Origin: Zerene cesonia
Lineage: Eukaryota > Arthropoda > Insecta > Lepidoptera > Pieridae
DNA: 64,000 bases
Assembly (NCBI RefSeq): GCF_012273895.1
Contig: NC_052118.1
Coordinates: 310,001-374,000, forward strand
Direction: 5' to 3'
Shown here in pieces: positions 28,301 through 34,449 of this stretch. A model generated the notes under the pieces. It was not told the origin of the DNA and searched no databases. It saw nothing but the letters and a program-made list of their open reading frames with translations. Position numbers and translations under genes: made by a program. Numbering within the stretch: the first letter of the stretch is position 1; each line of letters begins with the position of its first letter.

Positions 28301-31300
28301 AAACTGAGACTGTAAACACGGTAATTATTTATGATTATTATTCGCCAATATTAAAACAGGTTTAATTCATTGTATATCAGCCGATAATTGTGGACTGGTT
28401 TAGATGTATTTATTACTTTATCGCTTTTAAGTAAGCAAACGTTAATGCTGTTTAGATATCATGCGAGTAGTCTCGTTTAATCTGCACTGCATCTTCCCTG
28501 CAGCTTTCCTTGCTTCCGTATTACGCAACGCGACATGCGCACAATGACCAAACTTCCACTTCATCGAGATTTTGGTATCGTTACAAAAGGTAAAAAAAAG
28601 TGAAGTCCCGTGTCCCCTAGTGGGGTATGGGGCAGATGATGTACATCCGTTTCACTGATCAATTTTTTTTTAGGGACAAGTAGGTGATCAGCCTTCTATG
28701 TCCTGCCAGACCGAGACATTTTTTTTTTGTGCGTCCCCACCGGGAATTGAACCCAGGACCCCTCGGTTCTACGCTCACGCGTTAACCACTGTACCAAGGA
28801 GGCGGTACAAAAGGTAATGTGATGGTCAAAAATTTAATATAGCTTCTACAAAACAAATGTACACACACTGTTGCATTATCATTTCAATACTAGAGCTGGT
28901 GGGATATTAAATAAAACTGTTTATATTAACAACTAGTTGCGGCCCGCGGTTTCACCCGCGAATGAATTTAAATGAGCTTCTTTTTAAATCCCAAGGATCC
29001 TGCGTGTATATGGGAATAAAAAATAACTTTAGTTATTTCTTATTACTTCAGCTATCTACTAGTGAAAGTCCCATTGAAATCGATCTAGCCGTTCCAGAGA
29101 TTATACGGAACAAACAGGCGGACAAAAATTGTAAAAAAAAAAAATCGTATATAATATAATACTATACTATTTTAATGTTCATGCTAAAGATTATTTTTGT
29201 ATTACAAAAGTCAGTCCTGTTTTATCTGTTGCTACAGACATTCAAGTTGCGTATAACGTAATAATATATATTGGCTGACTGGTATATATCTATAAAATTA
29301 CATAACTATTATTTACAATGTCGCTAGATGATCGGCACTAAAACGTAGCGAGAGGAAATCGTCTCGGAAACGCAAGTTTTCTCTTTTGCGAGTATATGTC
29401 TAGTATTTATTATGTACATAGGGCTGTAGACAAAACTGTTAAATGCGAATACGAACCCTATGTTTTAGGTATATAAGGTTTATTTTTTAATACTTTGGAG
29501 TGTTCAGACTTCAAAGAAAAACACGAATATTCCCCAGTGCTAGATACTAATAAAGATTAAAGAGGCGCAATATTAATTGTTTGACTATATCGTTAAGAAG
29601 TCTATAACTATAGTTATGATGTAGAAAGCCTATGTTCTAATTTGTCATTTATAAAATGACCAGCTGCGCCCCGCGGTTTCACCCGCGTAAGTCCGTATCC
29701 CGTAGGAATATCGGGATAAAAAGTTTCCTATATGTTATTACTGTTGTCCAGATAACTACGTACTAAATTTCATTGCAATCGCTTTAGTAGTTTTTGCTTG
29801 AAAGAGTAACAAACACACACACATCCTTACAAACTTTCGCATTTATAATATTAGTAGGATTATATATTATATAGTAGGAGTAAGATGGTAAAACTTGTAA
29901 GTTTTGTTACTCGATAGCTCCGTGAGTTTTCAACAGTGATTATTTGTGTATAGGATATTGTCACATCTTAGTCACATTTAAGATACTGCAGTAGTACATC
30001 CCTTCCATAGAAGTTGACGACCGTATTTGTAAGAAATAATTATTGTCCTTCGAATCAAAGCAGGAGTGTCCGAAACGTTGTTAACAATAATTACAACAAT
30101 AACTTTAAAAGTTACACCACATAATTAACTATGCGGTAACGCAAACTTTCTTATATCGTTGGTTCTTGCACAACTACTTTCATTACGCCTCCCTAAGAGT
30201 ATTGTTCATAATCATAATAAATTCCCATCCCATACTAATGGAGAAAGTCCTTTTTAACTCGACTATTGTTGGAACACTTGGACGAAAGTAATTAATAATT
30301 ATTGTGTGACTTCACTTGTGTAAAAGTGATTTTTCACCTTCTTATCTCTATGGGTAATTTAGTTTCGTAAAATAGTAGAAACTGTTAACACTAGAATTAT
30401 AAAATTAAGCGTAATCTAGACTTGATATTCTAATACATATTATAATATATACAAAAATATATGACACCAAAATTTCGCGGCATTTAACTTAGCTGCCGGG
30501 TGTCTAAAATACAACATCCCCAGTCTTTAATTCATTCATAATTCCTCTATCAGTATAAAGGAAAATGTAAGCTTTAATCCGAATTATTGTACGCCGCGCT
30601 CACAAGTGAGTAGCCAGTACCGAGTGGCTACATATCAACAAATCATCACACGTTTTTTACACGAAACCGGGTCCCGGTACATTATATAGTCATTTGCGGC
30701 GGTATGCGGCTCCCGGACGTCCAAAAAATCGGCAAACTGGATTTATATTTGCAGGGGAATGCCGTCCGCTGGTTCATTAACTTAGGGTGAGCACGGACCG
30801 TGTTTCGGGATAGACAATTACATAGACACAAGCATGGCACAAGAAATTGATGACAAATATGTACCGCGGAAACATTGTGATTTGAAAATTCAAATTGTAA
30901 GGAATGGCGCTGAAAATCTGTTGGATTTGAATTGACTGCTTATTATATGATATATGTAGTGTTAATCTTAAAGTTATTGAAAAACTTTATAAAATTTATC
31001 AACTGGATTATCGTAACGAGCGCGGTACAGATATGTGTAACATTTCATCGCTTGTATAACAAAACTAGCGCGTTTCTTGCGCAGGCAATAAATAAAAAGG
31101 ATGCTATGTACTTGTGTGTACTTAAACCAAGTTTTTTCGAAAAGAACCTAGCATCTATTATCCTATTATTACAGTATATTATATTTCTATGTTTACCACT
31201 TGAGACATACCCACGTATATTTGTGGAATGATTGAAAATGCAAAATTCATCGCTAAACTCTTTACGTAAGTCTTACTATATTGCTGTGATCAATGAACAT

Positions 31301-34300
31301 GTAACTAATAAAGTATTGTCTGTAGTGATTAGTCTTATTCCTTATGATGAAATGTATTTTATAATCATGGTAGTTTTAGGAGGTTTAAGTATACTTAATT
31401 GGACAAGCTTCAAGTGATGTGTTAATTATTTATATCATCATCAGCCCACACTGTGTTCACAAACACAACTGTTCCCACTGCTGGGATACAGGCCTCCTAT
31501 GAGGGTTCAGACCATTATCCTCATTGACCAAGTGCGGGTTGGCGGATATCACGTCAGGTCGTCGAACTTCTGATTCTTGGACTTGCCAGTTACCTCACGA
31601 TGCTTTTCTACACTGTTTTGAGCAGTTGTTATGTGCAGATAAATTGAAAAAAAAAAGAAAACATTTTTTCCACCACTGCAATAATGTAGGATGAAATTAT
31701 GTATGATAGTTGAGAATTAATAAATTATGGGTTCACTTATTTTTGTCGACAACCCTTAGTTCCAGTAGCACAACTCATTCGGTATTCATTCGAGGTGCTG
31801 CCGACTAAAATAATCAACAGATGAGTCTTATTCCGGTATCTTATACAGGATAGTTAGCGGAGTAAGCACCTTTTATTGGTCGATTGACAATCATTTTTAA
31901 AATAGGGGATATAATATCGAATACCTAATATCTGTATAAATTTACTTGTTATTTTTGGTTAAACATTATTCAGGGTTACGTCATATGTGAAATTCTTACA
32001 ATAACCCATGTTTAAAGTGTCTATTTTACATCGAATTCTAATTTTCCTAGCTATATAATCGATTATCTCAAGATTTTCTTCACTCTCAAACTCCCCGGCT
32101 GTAAATTTATCAACTGAAATATACATAACATTAAATATTTACTGACTATACATAATAAAGTTATCAAAGTATCCTTGTGAATATAAAAACGAGCGCCCAA
32201 AAACGAAAATGATACATTTTCATTGGAGATGCGATATCACGCTGAAGATATGCATATCGCGCATAAATAAAGGCCTTAATTAAATATAACGGTAATCCCG
32301 TCTGATTACCTTAAGTCCATCTTGTTGGAGCTTTTTGCTTTTAAACCATCGACAGATAAGGTAAGCTATACTATCGAAATAATACAAATAGGTATCGAAA
32401 AACAATAACTTATGTGTAACTCCACTGCGTAGTATAGAACAAAGTCGCTTTCCGCCGTCTGTGTCTGTATGCTGATATCTTTAAAATTACATCACATTAG
32501 GTTTACGCGTGCGAAGCCGCGGGCAAAAGCCAGTAGTAGTATATATATATTCTTAAGTTCTTATATCGATAAAAACTGAAGTAGATTTTATCGATACAAC
32601 TGATTATATCGAAGTCGCGTACGTTATCGCAATGCTCAGACAAATATTCGCTAATTGGCCACTGGACCACCGAGATTTAATAAATTACGGCCAGTATAAG
32701 CCACAGGTTAGGCAATAGTATTATGTTATCTGTGGCAATAGTTACTCTACGCGTTGACCAGCTCTATGGAGCGGTTTGATCAAGTTTTGATAACTGGGAG
32801 GGCGGAACAATCGAACTTTATCTTTATTTTGTATCAGTAACACGTCCTAGATTGGTTCTAGCTTTTCAGTGCTAGATTATGAGATATAGATATGCTAGAT
32901 AACTCGGGTTTGGATATTCCTTGCTATTTAAAAATTATTTTTATTTTTTAACTTGTGCCTTATCAAAATTTGTTGATGCAAATCCTTTTCACAGACACAC
33001 AGACAGGATTCAAAACCGGTACCGCTCAATCCGCATTCAAAGCATCTACCTCTGACGCAATCGGATGACACATAAAATTCTAAAAGATGTTTAAATCTTC
33101 ATAACACCATAAAATTTCTAGATACGATCAAAGGGCCAATGTTCCTGAATCTTTTCGCAATTTAACAAATGACTCGGTGTGTCTTGTCCTTTTATCTTGA
33201 ATCGGTGTACTGGCTATAGAGGTGTTTATCTCAGGCATTTTCAACACCGGGAGCTGATCTGATAACCGCTTGTGATTTAAGCCGACAGCCTAACGGAGTT
33301 AAGCGTGGTTAAACGGTAATGCATCTTGACGTATTATTATTATTTAGATTGATTGAATGGGCTTTTATTACAGTCTGGTTTATGTTTGGTAAATTATATG
33401 CGTATTAAGCTTTTGGTGAAAAGGCTTTGAAAACTAAAATGCTTAACGAAAGAGGTTTTAAAAGAAAATCGCAAATACCAAATTTTTGTAAACAACTGGA
33501 TTTTTATTACCTTTTATTCTTTTTTGTCTAGCATCATCAAACTCAATTGTAATTCTCTAATTATAAATCACTTGTCATTAAGACATGCATCTCCCAGATG
33601 CAAAAATCAGAAAACCAAAATATTAAAAACATATCCCTATATTCATACAGATAATAGACTTTTTACTTCACATTCCTACCAAAAGTTTAAATTAAAGAAT
33701 GCAATGAATTCGCAATGCCTCCATTTCCTTGAAATAAAATCGTGAAGATATTTGATCAATATAACGGACCTCTTGACCTATATATAGCGATCCATAAACT
33801 CTGGTAGCGTGTTATTTACGAGCCAAGTAATTATTTAACTTTGTCTTTCCTGCTTTCAATTTTATGGCGCGTATATTCTTTGTCGATAATTAATAGCTGG
33901 TTTTGAAATATTTATTGGCTGTTGGTTAACGATTTAAATTTAATTAAATTCGATAGTCTTAAACGTTTTCTTGTTTTCGCTTATAAATTACCTATTTATT
34001 GGATAACCGATTATGATGAAAAGTAATTTGTTGTTCACATTGAACACATGTTTTAGATTTAACATCTGTTTTAATATATAATTTTATTAAAAAAAACCTC
34101 CGGCTCCCCCACTCACCGAACGAGAAACAGTCGCATTCATATGTTACTATTTCAAGTAGATTTTCTGGGTAAAGTACCTTCTCCGATGCGATTCATGATA
34201 AAGTATTATTGACTCCGATATAAACAAATAATGGAGTGGAGGCAAGATTATTATTAACTAAGCAAGTAAACGCAATTGAATTAACAATGTATGTACCTGC

Positions 34301-34449
34301 GTGGCTTAGGGCGCAGGATTTCGTGCGGGGCCGGCTGGCGGCGCGGCCAGCCGGCGCACGCGCACGCGCGCTCCGCCCGCTCCGCTCGCTCGCCGCCCGC
34401 CCCGCTCACCGGCACCGCCGCCGCCTCCGGGAGCGTGCGCGCATCCTCA
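1124..34449 (-). CDS. ABTB2: ABTB2/ABTB3 (BTBD11)-family ankyrin repeat and BTB/POZ protein, 24 visible exons, 5' end missing
   Basis: Twenty-four exons join in one frame (3859 coding bases, 1285 residues plus stop); every junction has GT-AG ends and matching phase. Visible residues ~1-300 are low-complexity, rich in Ala, Arg, Pro, Gly and Ser. Residues ~300-460 form the histone-fold-like region typical of ABTB2/ABTB3 (WMLDVRVAPFVHE is well preserved). Residues ~760-1020 hold about five ankyrin-type units (VLMKAALNGDEQ, LLLSHGADPF). Residues ~1090-1200 are the BTB/POZ domain (ELADVTFR, FYGHKIVLVSESPRLRAML), followed by a helical tail. Family knowledge: ABTB2 (BPOZ-2) is linked to Cul3 ubiquitin ligase and eEF1A turnover; ABTB3/BTBD11 is a neuronal scaffold. 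Which paralogue this matches cannot be told here. The first visible exon starts inside a codon and has no in-frame ATG, so at least one upstream exon is missing. Very large introns lie at the 5' side. Confidence 0.93.
1789..1971 (-). CDS. ABTB2: ABTB-family exon 23, end of BTB (residues ~1159-1219)
   Basis: Acceptor CTCCAG, donor TAAG|GTACGC. QVMQYLYAGGCSGLSLAEAD and LAAASFFQLLPLQRYCEARA are the C-terminal BTB helices and the start of the post-BTB segment. Confidence 0.95.
2474..2636 (-). CDS. ABTB2: ABTB-family exon 22, BTB core (residues ~1104-1158)
   Basis: Acceptor CCTTAG, donor TGAG|GTACAT. VEGRLFYGHKIVLVSESPRL is the conserved BTB dimer core; an Ala/Ser-rich loop follows before VQINDIRYHIFE. 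Confidence 0.95.
3057..3214 (-). CDS. ABTB2: ABTB-family exon 21, start of BTB (residues ~1052-1104)
   Basis: Acceptor TTGCAG, donor TCCG|GTGTGT. KEGTVLLLADILCACYGW precedes a Pro/Ala-rich linker; SYVNNPELADVTFR opens the BTB fold. Confidence 0.94.
3606..3692 (-). CDS. ABTB2: ABTB-family exon 20 (residues ~1023-1051)
   Basis: A 29-codon exon, whole codons at both ends. Acceptor TTCCAG, donor TAAG|GTAAGT. It encodes SKQFIYECLPLLFNILRYSK. Confidence 0.92.
4045..4172 (-). CDS. ABTB2: ABTB-family exon 19 (residues ~980-1022)
   Basis: Acceptor TTTCAG, donor GCAG|GTGAGA. DITLELRALGVPWSLHAWTL is one of the most recognisable family signatures between the ankyrin and BTB parts. Confidence 0.95.
4454..4659 (-). 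CDS. ABTB2: ABTB-family exon 18, ankyrin (residues ~911-979)
   Basis: Acceptor ATGCAG, donor CTAG|GTGTGT. It encodes AVAVCCAHGRRACLRAAA, a Gly/Pro/Ala insert, then LQHRALQDALYCAAETGHLG, the last ankyrin-like unit. Confidence 0.92.
5256..5383 (-). CDS. ABTB2: ABTB-family exon 17, ankyrin (residues ~869-911)
   Basis: Acceptor TTGCAG, donor ATAG|GTTAGA. MACGVGNLELVQLLLSHGAD completes a canonical ankyrin unit and is followed by a degenerate one (DALCYSAAAQYGCY). Confidence 0.94.
5838..5983 (-). CDS. ABTB2: ABTB-family exon 16, ankyrin (residues ~820-868)
   Basis: Acceptor TTGCAG, donor GCAG|GTATAA. GWTALVYACSGAS and VEAARRLLAAGARVDG form an ankyrin unit with a Gly-rich insert. It ends TLTPLQ, the start of the next unit. 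Confidence 0.93.
6270..6402 (-). CDS. ABTB2: ABTB-family exon 15, ankyrin (residues ~776-819)
   Basis: Acceptor TTCCAG, donor TGCG|GTAAGC. It begins MLLEAGADPNIE, a classic second ankyrin helix and loop, followed by a Ser/Pro/Thr-rich insert before the next unit. Confidence 0.93.
6506..6731 (-). CDS. ABTB2: ABTB-family exon 14, start of the ankyrin region (residues ~700-775)
   Basis: Acceptor ATCCAG, donor TGCG|GTGAGT. It encodes LEEAIEPAWSRCTRTADELS and then the first ankyrin unit DATDAMGMTVLMKAALNGDE, which carries on into exon 15. Confidence 0.93.
6814..7090 (+). repeat. SINE-like repeat, family S, copy 1 (5'-truncated)
   Basis: It shares the core gtgagtgggggagcc...ggccc and tcatgggcggtggtgatcgc with the copies at 52266 and 61380, and ends in an A-rich tail at ~7068-7090. 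It sits in the intron between exons 13 and 14 of the ABTB-family gene. No coding capacity. Confidence 0.85.
7195..7412 (-). CDS. ABTB2: ABTB-family exon 13 (residues ~628-700)
   Basis: Acceptor CGGCAG, donor TCAC|GTGAGT. It encodes LEHSSSGGTACGAAGG, then LGEWVRVARAHAALR and DADDVLQAARLLLPHADCPP. Strongly GC-rich. Confidence 0.88.
7568..7794 (-). CDS. ABTB2: ABTB-family exon 12 (residues ~551-627)
   Basis: Acceptor CAGCAG (a tandem NAGNAG site), donor GCAG|GTGAGT. A Gly/Ser-rich first half leads into AELRAVLRQLAARHPPLSPA and RALYYFMRCSQ, a helical stretch continuing into exon 13. Confidence 0.9.
8171..8305 (-). CDS. ABTB2: ABTB-family exon 11, Ser/Gly linker (residues ~506-551)
   Basis: Acceptor TTGTAG, donor TCTG|GTAAGT. 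It encodes ALSLSRWESMSSLGSGSGSS and later LGLSHDSGITTNGSG. It is probably a flexible linker between the histone-like and ankyrin parts. Confidence 0.88.
8708..8892 (-). CDS. ABTB2: ABTB-family exon 10 (residues ~445-506)
   Basis: Acceptor CCGCAG, donor TCAG|GTACTT. It encodes YAAVYLCAGMETLLEEITLI and later CADLWGLLQPYSHLNAGRV. It completes the histone-fold-like helices. Confidence 0.93.
9245..9390 (-). CDS. ABTB2: ABTB-family exon 9, histone-like region (residues ~397-445)
   Basis: Acceptor TTGTAG, donor ACGA|GTGAGC. The correct frame is the one with RFLRWMLDVRVAPFVHE; the other open frames here are shadows. Exon 10 continues EYAAVYLCAGMETLLEEI across a split Glu codon. Confidence 0.93.
9965..10091 (-). 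CDS. ABTB2: ABTB-family exon 8, histone-like region (residues ~354-396)
   Basis: Acceptor TTTCAG, donor AAAG|GTAACC. It encodes ALVRIAREAQRLSQNFGFCS and VAGAFRIILSTPLADSCIK, a helix-turn-helix pattern of the histone-like fold. It ends on a whole codon. Confidence 0.93.
10241..10372 (-). CDS. ABTB2: ABTB-family exon 7, histone-like region (residues ~310-354)
   Basis: Acceptor TGCAG, donor AGAG|GTGCGC. It encodes LVELRVVPWTAAEVARLLST and on to RLAYLLQR, a helical segment that fits the start of the ABTB-type histone-like fold. Confidence 0.92.
10577..10700 (-). CDS. ABTB2: ABTB-family exon 6 (residues ~269-310)
   Basis: Acceptor TTACAG, donor ATAG|GTACTT. It encodes VRQPSLDTVCTNVTSADEFV then WVDSHNR, leading into the histone-fold-like region. 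Phase fits both neighbours. Confidence 0.9.
11149..11284 (-). CDS. ABTB2: ABTB-family exon 5 (residues ~224-268)
   Basis: Acceptor ATCTAG, donor CCAG|GTATTG. It encodes LQSPWPGGGGLEDIRSAIKQ and then a Ser/Ala-rich run. A second possible acceptor (CTGCAG) lies six bases inside and would remove two residues in frame. Confidence 0.83.
11591..11746 (-). CDS. ABTB2: ABTB-family exon 4 (residues ~172-223)
   Basis: 156 bases, whole codons at both ends, acceptor TTCCAG and donor TAAG|GTAAGA. It encodes NGVRECNSSSDENRSSGHAS followed by a Gly/Asp and Arg/Pro-rich stretch. It is a symmetric exon and could be skipped without changing frame. Confidence 0.8.
11747..15730 (-). other. ABTB intron (4.0 kb)
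   Basis: AT-rich intron between exons 3 and 4. A family S SINE end lies at 15620-15710 near the downstream exon boundary. A moderately GC-rich patch at 13650-13740 is otherwise unexplained. I see no gene in it. Confidence 0.6.
15620..15710 (+). repeat. SINE-like repeat, family S, copy 2 (3' fragment)
   Basis: It contains gcgcattcgcag...ttcatgg...gtggtgatcgcttaccatcag and a short A tail, matching the 3' end of the other family S copies. It lies just beside exon 3 of the ABTB gene. Confidence 0.8.
15731..15912 (-). CDS. ABTB2: ABTB-family exon 3 (residues ~111-171)
   Basis: Acceptor TCACAG, donor ACAG|GTAACG. It encodes a Ser/Pro/Gln-rich linker (NPEDQQPAIEDSPSTAQLK ... DHRPDDAPTQ), likely disordered. 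It ends on a whole codon. Confidence 0.8.
15913..18416 (-). other. ABTB intron (2.5 kb)
   Basis: AT-rich intron between exons 2 and 3, with no gene or recognised repeat. Confidence 0.55.
18417..18595 (-). CDS. ABTB2: ABTB-family exon 2 (residues ~51-111)
   Basis: TTGCAG acceptor and donor AAAC|GTGAGT. The open frame starts PSSGSRPSDEAWCGAG and ends in a Pro-rich run before PPAK. It is GC-rich and low-complexity and fits the phases on both sides. Confidence 0.78.
19798..19996 (+). repeat. Dispersed repeat, family D, copy 1
   Basis: Shares aacaaagtcgctttctctgt, ctacgcaacgaatttt and gcgaagccgcggacaaaagc with copies at 32432 and 47660. Probably a non-autonomous transposon remnant; class unclear. 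Confidence 0.7.
22492..22750 (+). repeat. Dispersed repeat, family C, copy 1
   Basis: Begins with a catcatcatcag run and cccactgctgggacacaggc, shared with 31434-31650. The far end carries ctggtctcgaaccc, which reads as a tRNA-like B box on the minus strand. A common lepidopteran repeat type. Confidence 0.75.
22856..22975 (+). repeat. SINE-like repeat, family S, copy 3 (fragment)
   Basis: Contains gaggcccatatccttttcc and aatttaaagtcggca, the middle of family S; both ends are lost. Confidence 0.75.
23030..23225 (+). repeat. Dispersed repeat, family E, copy 1
   Basis: Shares ggttaagcagcggt..., ggatggttgacca and gtcacgaaaccgacacgcac ttgaccgatt-type ends with 51765-52110 and 55866-56090. Non-coding. 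Confidence 0.65.
25299..25535 (-). CDS. Nested gene, exon 2 (residues 418-495)
   Basis: Acceptor GTTTAG followed by a 78-codon frame ending with TAG at 25299-25301. Its composition looks like real protein (LEADLTVGFIAIGKNIHNLV, GSEPKWLKRIVYDPSYIDKR) and not like chance AT-rich translation. A second possible acceptor (CTACAG) lies 33 bases inside, in the same frame. It joins exon 1 in phase 0. Confidence 0.6.
   Translation of the reverse strand: MVLYSIVQNLQKRFLVVYFKLEADLTVGFIAIGKNIHNLVNPCLKDTGYRYYMIIMSPGSEPKWLKRIVYDPSYIDKR
25299..26886 (-). CDS. Nested gene in the ABTB intron: unrecognised tyrosine-motif protein, ~495 aa, two exons
   Basis: I do not recognise this protein. Exon 1 has 417 codons; exon 2 (78 codons and stop) joins in phase across a predicted 100-base intron. 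The first ATG is at 26886. A second, M32 (26793), has CAACATG context and may be the real start; the first 31 residues are Cys-rich. The protein is mostly polar and probably disordered, with a charged segment at 254-286 that could be coiled coil. Tyrosines lie in similar settings: Y86QQP, Y170SEP, Y189QSV, Y214DEL, Y279ANR, Y315SEI, of the kind seen in phosphotyrosine docking sites. A denser segment, 343-370 (SSDGFLIVEFEGNFERARQL), and DDQCDWSFIQNWRKR near 383-397 may be short conserved modules. It lies wholly in an intron of the ABTB gene on the same strand. An alternative 5' exon of that gene is less likely, because the frame stops. Confidence 0.72.
25636..26886 (-). CDS. Nested gene, exon 1 (residues 1-417)
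   Basis: An open frame of this length in AT-rich intron DNA is very unlikely by chance. The proposed donor is TATAC|GTAACT after Y417. Read straight through, the frame would end six codons later at TAG (25615-25617), giving a 423-residue single-exon protein. Evidence for translation is strong; the splice is inferred. Confidence 0.85.
27833..27935 (+). repeat. Dispersed repeat, family G, copy 1
   Basis: tagcctatagcactccggga, gaaaccggtccagttgttcc and aaacaaacaaactcttcagc form a block common at the 3' end of lepidopteran retroelements. A related block is at 38188-38345. Confidence 0.55.
28097..28288 (+). repeat. Dispersed repeat, family B, copy 1
   Basis: Runs from attataaatgcgaaagcttg through tgtgtgtgtttgttgctctt, aaccgattgcaatgaaattt and ggacttgcgcgggtgaaact to cgcagctagt. 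Shared with 29660, 44155, 45392 and 47402; very common in Lepidoptera. Preceded by a short tatcc-type repeat. Confidence 0.85.
28582..28817 (-). repeat. tRNA-derived SINE, copy 1, with 12-bp target duplication
   Basis: On the minus strand the head carries an RNA polymerase III A box TGGTACAGTGG (28786-28796) and B box GGTTCAATTCC (28743-28753) with tRNA-like spacing. The element (28594-28805) is bounded by the perfect direct repeat tacaaaaggtaa at 28582-28593 and 28806-28817. This is a retroposed copy, not a working tRNA gene. Confidence 0.85.
28932..29110 (-). repeat. Composite repeat fragment related to families B and G
   Basis: Starts actagttgcggcccgcggtt tcacccgcg, like the inverted end of family B, and ends cattgaaatcgatctagccg ttccagag...aaacaggcggacaa. 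Probably a retroelement 3' remnant. Confidence 0.6.
29660..29861 (-). repeat. Dispersed repeat, family B, copy 2
   Basis: Inverted copy: agctgcgccccgcggtttca to cgcatttataatattagtag, nearly full length. Confidence 0.85.
31434..31650 (+). repeat. Dispersed repeat, family C, copy 2
   Basis: atcatcatcagcccacactg, cccactgctgggatacaggc and tgttttgagcagttgttatg match the copy at 22492. Confidence 0.75.
32432..32540 (+). repeat. Dispersed repeat, family D, copy 2 (short)
   Basis: agaacaaagtcgctttccgc and gtgcgaagccgcgggcaaaa; an internal part of the family is missing. Confidence 0.65.
34096..34156 (-). repeat. SINE-like repeat, family S, copy 4 (fragment)
   Basis: Reverse-strand fragment containing ggtgagtgggggagccggag, close to the first visible ABTB exon. 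Confidence 0.7.
34297..34449 (-). CDS. ABTB2: ABTB-family exon 1 of those visible (residues ~1-51)
   Basis: Acceptor TTGCAG at its upstream edge and donor GCAG|GTACAT. It enters with one base of a split codon and leaves with two. It encodes an Ala/Glu/Arg-rich stretch (EDARTLPEAAAVPVSGAGGE). Upstream in the same frame a TAA is met before any ATG, so this is an internal exon. It is very GC-rich against an AT-rich flank. Phase continuity with the exon 15.7 kb away is the main evidence; a conserved domain is absent. Confidence 0.7.

Larger units (their letters stand above)
26887..34296 (-). other. Part of the 15.7-kb ABTB intron, upstream of the nested gene
   Basis: AT-rich with many repeat copies (27833-27935, 28097-28288, 28582-28817, 28932-29110, 29660-29861, 31434-31650, 32432-32540, 34096-34156). 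The 26887-27160 part is richer in GC and would hold the promoter of the nested gene. A TATTTATA box on the minus strand at 27147-27155 is a weak candidate. No other gene seen. Confidence 0.5.

Noticed and set aside
28743..28805. Apparent tRNA gene on the minus strand
   Set aside because: A and B boxes are present, but the acceptor-stem pairing is not convincing and a SINE body and target duplication surround it. A second, decayed copy exists.
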